DNA of 64,000 nt from GCA-2720865 sp047630275 (GTDB lineage Bacteria; Bdellovibrionota; Bacteriovoracia; Bacteriovoracales; Bacteriovoracaceae), in NCBI GenBank assembly GCA_047630275.1, contig JBLHVN010000001.1, forward strand, positions 1,488,001-1,552,000. The letters are read 5' to 3'. The notes beneath the pieces were generated by a model that made no database searches, was not told the origin of the DNA, and was given only the letters and a program-made list of their open reading frames with translations. This document shows, in pieces, positions 59,541 through 64,000 of the stretch. The position numbers and the translations under genes were made by a program. Each line of letters starts with the position of its first letter. The stretch's first letter is position 1.

Positions 59541-60500
59541 TTACCTAGAGCAAACGCCAACTTTCTCGCGGTACTTTGGCCCAATATCTGGGAAAAACTT
59601 TAACCCTGATAAACTACTAATATTCGTTATAGTGGTGCTTGCTCTTTTTATAGTTTCTTTAGAACTTCCTTCGTGTTCGATATTTTGAAAAAGAAACCCT
59701 TCATACCTCTTAGAATCTCTATCCAAAACAATCTTATAAAACTGACAAGGAACCACTAAACCCGATTTAAGCGTGTCTTTATATTTTTCCCCAAACCCAC
59801 AAGACTTCCCACGCTTCGGATAAATAACTCCCGTCACAATAGACAATTTCGTCTTCTCTTCTAAAACTCTATCCCGAATACAATCTTCTAGAGTACTCCA
59901 AGGCCCAGAATTAAACCCTGATTGAACCTGAGGAGCAATATTAGTAGTAACAAAAGTAGCAGTCCTCCCGTTACAATTTTTTGAAAGGGCGTTAGGGTAG
60001 AGATGACCTCTAGCATACATGCGAGAGTCTTTAAAATTATCAAAATCACCTTGATTAGTATTTAAACTAGCAGGAAGCTTTGGATCACAAACAAACTTAG
60101 AGGCCCCGCGGCCCGTTTTAGGGGATTCATCAATATTGCTTTTAATACGCCCCTCATGGTTACTCATAACCCAAAGAGGTAGTTTGTTCTTGTTAGAGAA
60201 TGCGACAACATAGTCCTTATAAGTAATACTAGTAAGGTTTCTGTTTCCCCATTTTTTTGTAGGGTGACCGCCAGTTGTATGAAATTTAAAGTCGTCTTTA
60301 GTTCCGTAGAGGATTTTTCCTAAAGAGTATGACGGGCAGGAGTTGTTGGGGGAGGTTTTATCAAAGGTTGAGATGGTTTTTGATCTTTTATCTGCGCAAG
60401 AAGATATTTGAAAAGGGGAAGACGTGTCTATTGAACGAACGAAATCTTGAGCGTAGAGAGTCGCCGCAGACAAAAATAGTAGGGTAATGAAAAACTTCAT
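59541..60500 (-). CDS. Secreted DNA/RNA non-specific endonuclease
   Basis: A 319-residue protein with a signal peptide (about 1-17). The beta-beta-alpha-metal nuclease core shows MYARGHLYPNAL (the His is the general base), TTNIAPQ with the metal-binding Asn region, and FNSGPWSTLED. The Asp of the family DRGH motif is Ala here; the His, Asn and Glu are kept, so activity is plausible but should be tested. Such enzymes degrade nucleic acids outside the cytoplasm, which would suit a predator or a phage-defence role. It is divergent from the DUF2235 gene. Confidence 0.88.
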   Translation of the reverse strand: MKFFITLLFLSAATLYAQDFVRSIDTSSPFQISSCADKRSKTISTFDKTSPNNSCPSYSLGKILYGTKDDFKFHTTGGHPTKKWGNRNLTSITYKDYVVAFSNKNKLPLWVMSNHEGRIKSNIDESPKTGRGASKFVCDPKLPASLNTNQGDFDNFKDSRMYARGHLYPNALSKNCNGRTATFVTTNIAPQVQSGFNSGPWSTLEDCIRDRVLEEKTKLSIVTGVIYPKRGKSCGFGEKYKDTLKSGLVVPCQFYKIVLDRDSKRYEGFLFQNIEHEGSSKETIKRASTTITNISSLSGLKFFPDIGPKYREKVGVCSR

Positions 60501-60620
60501 GATGAATTATAACTAGGTTTCAAAGGTGCCCGTAAATAAAAATATCCTAATAAAGAGAAATTTATCCATGAGCATGGAGTCAATAAACTATTCTAAGAAT
60601 ACATTTATAAGTGAGGAAGT

Positions 60621-61628
60621 ATGGGAAAAAACATAGTTTTATTTTCTGATGGAACTGAGAATGAAGGTGGCAAAAAGGAAAATACTAACGTTTATAAGCT
60701 CTTTAATATGATGCTTGATAGAGATTGTTCAAAGCAAATAGCTTTTTATGATCCAGGAATTGGAACTGACTGGAGATCAAAGGCAGGTTCTTTGACCGGG
60801 GCGGGAATTCAAAAAAACATATCAGATTTATATCACTTTATTCATACTCACTATCGTTCTGGAGATAAGATTTTTCTCTTTGGTTTCTCTCGTGGTGCTA
60901 CAACAGTTAGAAGCTTATCAGGATTTATTCATTTATTTGGTATTCTACCGTTTAATAATAATAAGCTATTCAAAAAAGCTTGGAAGATATATGAGGACAG
61001 TAATCCAGATGAACGAGAGTCTAGGGCGCGTGAATTCATTAAGAAAAATCATACCATGTGGGCTAAGATCGAGTTCTTAGGAGTTTGGGATACTGTTGCG
61101 GCACTTGGATTTCCTATTAAGTTTTTAAATAAATTTGTAAATGCGATGCCTTTTTGGAAACATAAATACCATGACCTCCGATTATCTGACTCAGTTGTTC
61201 ACGGAAGACACGCTCTAGCTATAGACGAGAAAAGAAAATCATTTCTTCCAACACTATGGGATACTAAAAAGAAAGACTTTCAAAGCATTAAGCAAGTTTG
61301 GTTTATTGGAGTGCACTCTGACGTTGGAGGGGGGTATCCTGAACAAGGATTATCAGATATTGCACTTCAGTGGATGATTGATGAGGCGGTATCACTTGGC
61401 CTTTTAGTATACTCTGAAAACAACGTAACTATAAATTCGGATGTAAATGGAAAAATTCACGTTTCAAGGAAAGGGTTTTTTAAAATAAATAAGGCCATTG
61501 ATAGGTCTTGGAATGAATCTACACATGGGAAGCTTGTTATACATAAGTCTGTTGAAGATAGGATTAATAGTTCGAGTTGGAATTATGCTCCGTGGTGTAA
61601 AGACTATAAATATGATGTGATAGTTTAG
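60621..61628 (+). CDS. DUF2235 alpha/beta hydrolase (Tle1-type)
   Basis: A 335-residue protein of the DUF2235 family, which includes type VI secreted phospholipases of the Tle1 type. The nucleophile elbow is GFSRGAT (S90). Supporting motifs are the N-terminal VLFSDGTEN, LGVWDTVAALG (acid residue), and GVHSDVGGGYPEQGLSDIAL. There is no signal peptide and no type VI gene nearby, so a secretion role is not shown. GAGGAA precedes the ATG. A membrane protein gene follows after 42 bp and is probably cotranscribed. Confidence 0.9.
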   Translation: MGKNIVLFSDGTENEGGKKENTNVYKLFNMMLDRDCSKQIAFYDPGIGTDWRSKAGSLTGAGIQKNISDLYHFIHTHYRSGDKIFLFGFSRGATTVRSLSGFIHLFGILPFNNNKLFKKAWKIYEDSNPDERESRAREFIKKNHTMWAKIEFLGVWDTVAALGFPIKFLNKFVNAMPFWKHKYHDLRLSDSVVHGRHALAIDEKRKSFLPTLWDTKKKDFQSIKQVWFIGVHSDVGGGYPEQGLSDIALQWMIDEAVSLGLLVYSENNVTINSDVNGKIHVSRKGFFKINKAIDRSWNESTHGKLVIHKSVEDRINSSSWNYAPWCKDYKYDVIV

Positions 61629-61670
61629 ACCTAGGAATATAATAGTCTAAATATTCTTTTAAGGATTATA

Positions 61671-62435
61671 ATGAAAATTCATGAAGAAAAATTAGTAGAT
61701 AGATTAAAAAACATTATCAATTCCTTAAATGGCGTAATTCCTCCATTCATTTTCATACTTTTATTTGCCTCAACATATATTTCATTTGAGTACAGCCAAT
61801 CTAGAAAAGAGATCAGGATAATCTCTGGTAAACAAATCTTGGAACAATCCGAAGATCAAGTTTTAGTAGAAAAAATTGGATTTATCCCACTTATAAATGA
61901 AAAAGAATATTCATTTATAAAGGTTAATGGACTTGGTTATAATATGTTCGCTTCTTCAATAAATGACAGCAAAGCTATCTTGGCCCGGGAAAGTAAAAAA
62001 GATAATAATGAGTATGAATTAAATATTAAGAAACTCTGCGAAAAATTAGATTTAATTCTAAATGTTGATAATAAGTGCAGTGAAGTGCAAGAATCTTTGA
62101 GGCAATGCGAGGGAAGCAATTTAAAATTTAAGGAAACTATTTCTAAAAAGAATATTGAAATTTCAAAGGCTAATCTTAACAATGAAAATAACTTAATTAA
62201 GATTAATCGACTTCAGAAGACTATTAAACCCATGATAGCTTCAAAAAGTGATAGCATCAAAGCTCATATTTTATGTCTATTCATAATTTTAGGGTTTATT
62301 TCTATTTTTGTAATTTGGCCTCTAATGCTGATAAATGATTATAAGAATTGGTTTACTATGGTCATCTCTTTAATGGCAATGCCATTATATTCAATATTGC
62401 ATGAGATATTATTGTTAGAAATGTTTTTGAAATAA
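61671..62435 (+). CDS. Membrane protein of unknown function, downstream of DUF2235
   Basis: A 254-residue protein with one membrane helix near residues 22-40 (GVIPPFIFILLFASTYISF), a long soluble middle with a coiled coil (about 125-180, ISKKNIEISKANLNN), and two or three hydrophobic helices at the C-terminus (HILCLFIILGFISIFVIWPL, WFTMVISLMAMPLYSILHEI). No family is recognised. Following the DUF2235 hydrolase by 42 bp, it could be its immunity or membrane-targeting partner. Codon use is AT-rich, as across this region. Confidence 0.65.
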   Translation: MKIHEEKLVDRLKNIINSLNGVIPPFIFILLFASTYISFEYSQSRKEIRIISGKQILEQSEDQVLVEKIGFIPLINEKEYSFIKVNGLGYNMFASSINDSKAILARESKKDNNEYELNIKKLCEKLDLILNVDNKCSEVQESLRQCEGSNLKFKETISKKNIEISKANLNNENNLIKINRLQKTIKPMIASKSDSIKAHILCLFIILGFISIFVIWPLMLINDYKNWFTMVISLMAMPLYSILHEILLLEMFLK

Positions 62436-62523
62436 AGTATTTTTAGGATAAAGAGTAGCATCTAGGTTCTTTCTTGTGACTAAATAGAGATCTAATAATT
62501 CTGCAAAAATTGTGTGGACATTT

Positions 62524-64000
62524 CTATAGTGAGCTCAACTTGTCAAGCACCCTCCGGCAGGCCTCCACATACCCAATTTCATACTTCGCCATGATGAGAT
62601 TCTCTATGCCATTAGTTTTATGGCTTTTATCGTTTTTATATATATAAAGCCCGGTATTTTGATAAATCTTAATTTCTTTAAGGTCTTCTCCAATCTTAAC
62701 GCTTCCATGTAAATTATTTTTTTTATCTGTATACCATTTCCCTGTTAGATACTGCCCGTAGAGATCAATTAGCGATGAATCCTTTTTTATTCCAATGAGT
62801 AAGTTTATCTCATCCATTGAAAGATCAAGAGTATCTATTCCATTTCCCACGGCATCAAGTTTTAAACAGATCCTTTTAAGCTCATCGAGAAAGACTTTAT
62901 TTCTAATTTTGATAACTTGATCTTCATTATCTTCAACAATAACTAAGTAATCCTTTGCTCTAGTTAGGGCCACGTAATAGAGCCTTCGCTCTTCAGCAAA
63001 TAAAAAAGACTCAGCTTCTTTCATAAATAGTTTTTCAAAAGCATCTGACTCCACAGTTGAGGGGATTCCAGATAAAGAGGGGAGAATGATTATGGCATTG
63101 TATTCTCCACCTTTTTCACTATGAATGGTAGAAAAAGAAACATCAGAAAAGGTTCCATAAAAATCTATATAGTCCCTCCAGTGAGCGATATCTTTATTTG
63201 TACGGCATAAAAAGCGAATTGAGATATCTGATTTTTTATTATTTTTTATAAGCCAGTTTTTAAAGTTAATCAAAAAGCTATTTATCTCACTAGAATCTAA
63301 AAAATGAATATTATGATTTTCTTCATTCTCATCTTTATTAAGACCTCTTCCTGACTCAGTATGTTTTATAAGCTGATCGGGATTTTTTAAGATAAAATCT
63401 CTTGAAACGTTAACAATATTAGCGTTCGATCTAAAGTTTTTGTTTAAGGACACTGACCTTAAATCATTAAAGTCTTTATGAGCATTTAACATTAAAGAGA
63501 TATCTGATCCATTAAAGCCGTAGATACTCTGCCAATCATCCCCTACGAAGTAGAACCTTGTATGATTTCCCATATTATAGAGATGCTTTAAAAGCTCAAT
63601 TGAAATACTAGAGGTGTCTTGAAATTCATCAACAATAATATAGTCATAGGATCTATTATAGTGCCCTTCATCGCAGTACTTAATGGCCACATTTATCATA
63701 TCTGAAAAGTCAATTAAGTTATGGTCTGTTAAATAGTTTACGTACAATTCATGAACTTTGATAAATATTCTAAAGAGATTTTCAAATCTTCTTTTTACTC
63801 TTATATCTGATTCATTTCCTATACGACACTTTATCTCATCCATCGTGAACATTGATTGACGATACTTTGCTATAGTTGAGCTCATAAGCTTTCCAAGCTT
63901 GATAGTTAGCTTTTCACTTAGACCCCCGAGGCTTACTTCACTTATTTCTACATCAAAACCTTTAAGTTCGCTCATTAAACTTTCTTCAAAATTTCCATCA
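62524..64000 (-). CDS. UvrD/Rep-type superfamily 1 helicase (N-terminus beyond window)
   Basis: At least 492 codons of an SF1 helicase. The window contains motif II (YIIVDEFQDTS), motif III (FVGDDWQSIYGFNGSD), motif IV (FRSN), a motif V-type segment (TIHSEKGGEYNAII), and motif VI (EERRLYYVALTRAKD). The Walker A motif is not seen. The frame is open to base 64000, so the ATG at 63975 is internal and the N-terminal part lies outside. The end after motif VI (about 380-480) has a small extra domain ending CRRVLDKL. It may be a stand-alone UvrD-like enzyme or part of a defence system. Confidence 0.88.
   Translation of the reverse strand, partial: DGNFEESLMSELKGFDVEISEVSLGGLSEKLTIKLGKLMSSTIAKYRQSMFTMDEIKCRIGNESDIRVKRRFENLFRIFIKVHELYVNYLTDHNLIDFSDMINVAIKYCDEGHYNRSYDYIIVDEFQDTSSISIELLKHLYNMGNHTRFYFVGDDWQSIYGFNGSDISLMLNAHKDFNDLRSVSLNKNFRSNANIVNVSRDFILKNPDQLIKHTESGRGLNKDENEENHNIHFLDSSEINSFLINFKNWLIKNNKKSDISIRFLCRTNKDIAHWRDYIDFYGTFSDVSFSTIHSEKGGEYNAIIILPSLSGIPSTVESDAFEKLFMKEAESFLFAEERRLYYVALTRAKDYLVIVEDNEDQVIKIRNKVFLDELKRICLKLDAVGNGIDTLDLSMDEINLLIGIKKDSSLIDLYGQYLTGKWYTDKKNNLHGSVKIGEDLKEIKIYQNTGLYIYKNDKSHKTNGIENLIMAKYEIGYVEACRRVLDKLSSL

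Overview
The window looks like a chromosomal segment of a low-GC, Gram-negative bacterium of the Bdellovibrionota, most like a Bacteriovorax or Halobacteriovorax-type predator. This is inference from style, not from a marker gene: there are many exported proteins, giant Ig-like-repeat lipoproteins, outer-membrane barrels, single-domain receivers, PilZ and cNMP-binding proteins, and housekeeping genes in deltaproteobacterial-type order. No rRNA or ribosomal-protein cluster is present to settle it.

Region 1 (1-18 kb) is mostly core. It holds a cut-off C-terminus and a receiver protein, then an MscS channel, a ClpB-like AAA+ unfoldase with a heat-shock-like promoter, a cNMP-binding protein and an LRR protein. 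A 1213-residue exported/membrane protein and a four-repeat cysteine-rich exported protein follow. Next come panD, serB and pgsA on the minus strand, a PilZ protein, glpX with a START-domain protein, a phasin-like protein and yggS, a 2OG-Fe(II) oxygenase, and a barrel protein.

Region 2 (18-38.3 kb) is rich in envelope genes. A separately encoded propeptide-like protein precedes a subtilase with a P-domain. A 1672-residue lipoprotein carries cadherin-like repeats, five copies of a small cysteine module and an FGE-like domain. An orphan ParA, a FecR-domain protein and exported proteins follow. The queA-tgt-yajC-tatA-secD-secF operon joins queuosine synthesis with Sec and Tat export; its Tgt has lost two zinc-binding cysteines.

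Region 3 (38.6-39.2 kb) has an HU-family gene and tRNA-Cys(GCA), each with a clear terminator.

Region 4 (39.38-55.6 kb) looks like an integrated element. It is bounded by two direct copies of a 27-bp tRNA 3'-end sequence, each followed by three TTAAC boxes at the same spacing, as expected of tyrosine-recombinase attachment sites. Its cargo is a regulatory cluster (TetR, receiver, TetR, Fe-S-type Rrf2), a 4120-residue repeat lipoprotein with two LamG-like domains, and an outer-membrane-like partner. Three promoters of this cargo share a 25-bp palindromic site, CAGAC-N15-GTCTG.

Region 5 (55.6-64 kb, running off the window) looks like a second, tandem element with defence-type cargo. It carries a class III-cyclase-like protein translationally coupled to a zinc-ribbon/deoxyribosyltransferase-like protein (a Pycsar-like candidate), a TIR protein, a secreted nuclease, a DUF2235 hydrolase with a membrane partner, and a cut-off UvrD/Rep-type helicase. 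The geometry predicts that the intact target tRNA lies to the right of the window.
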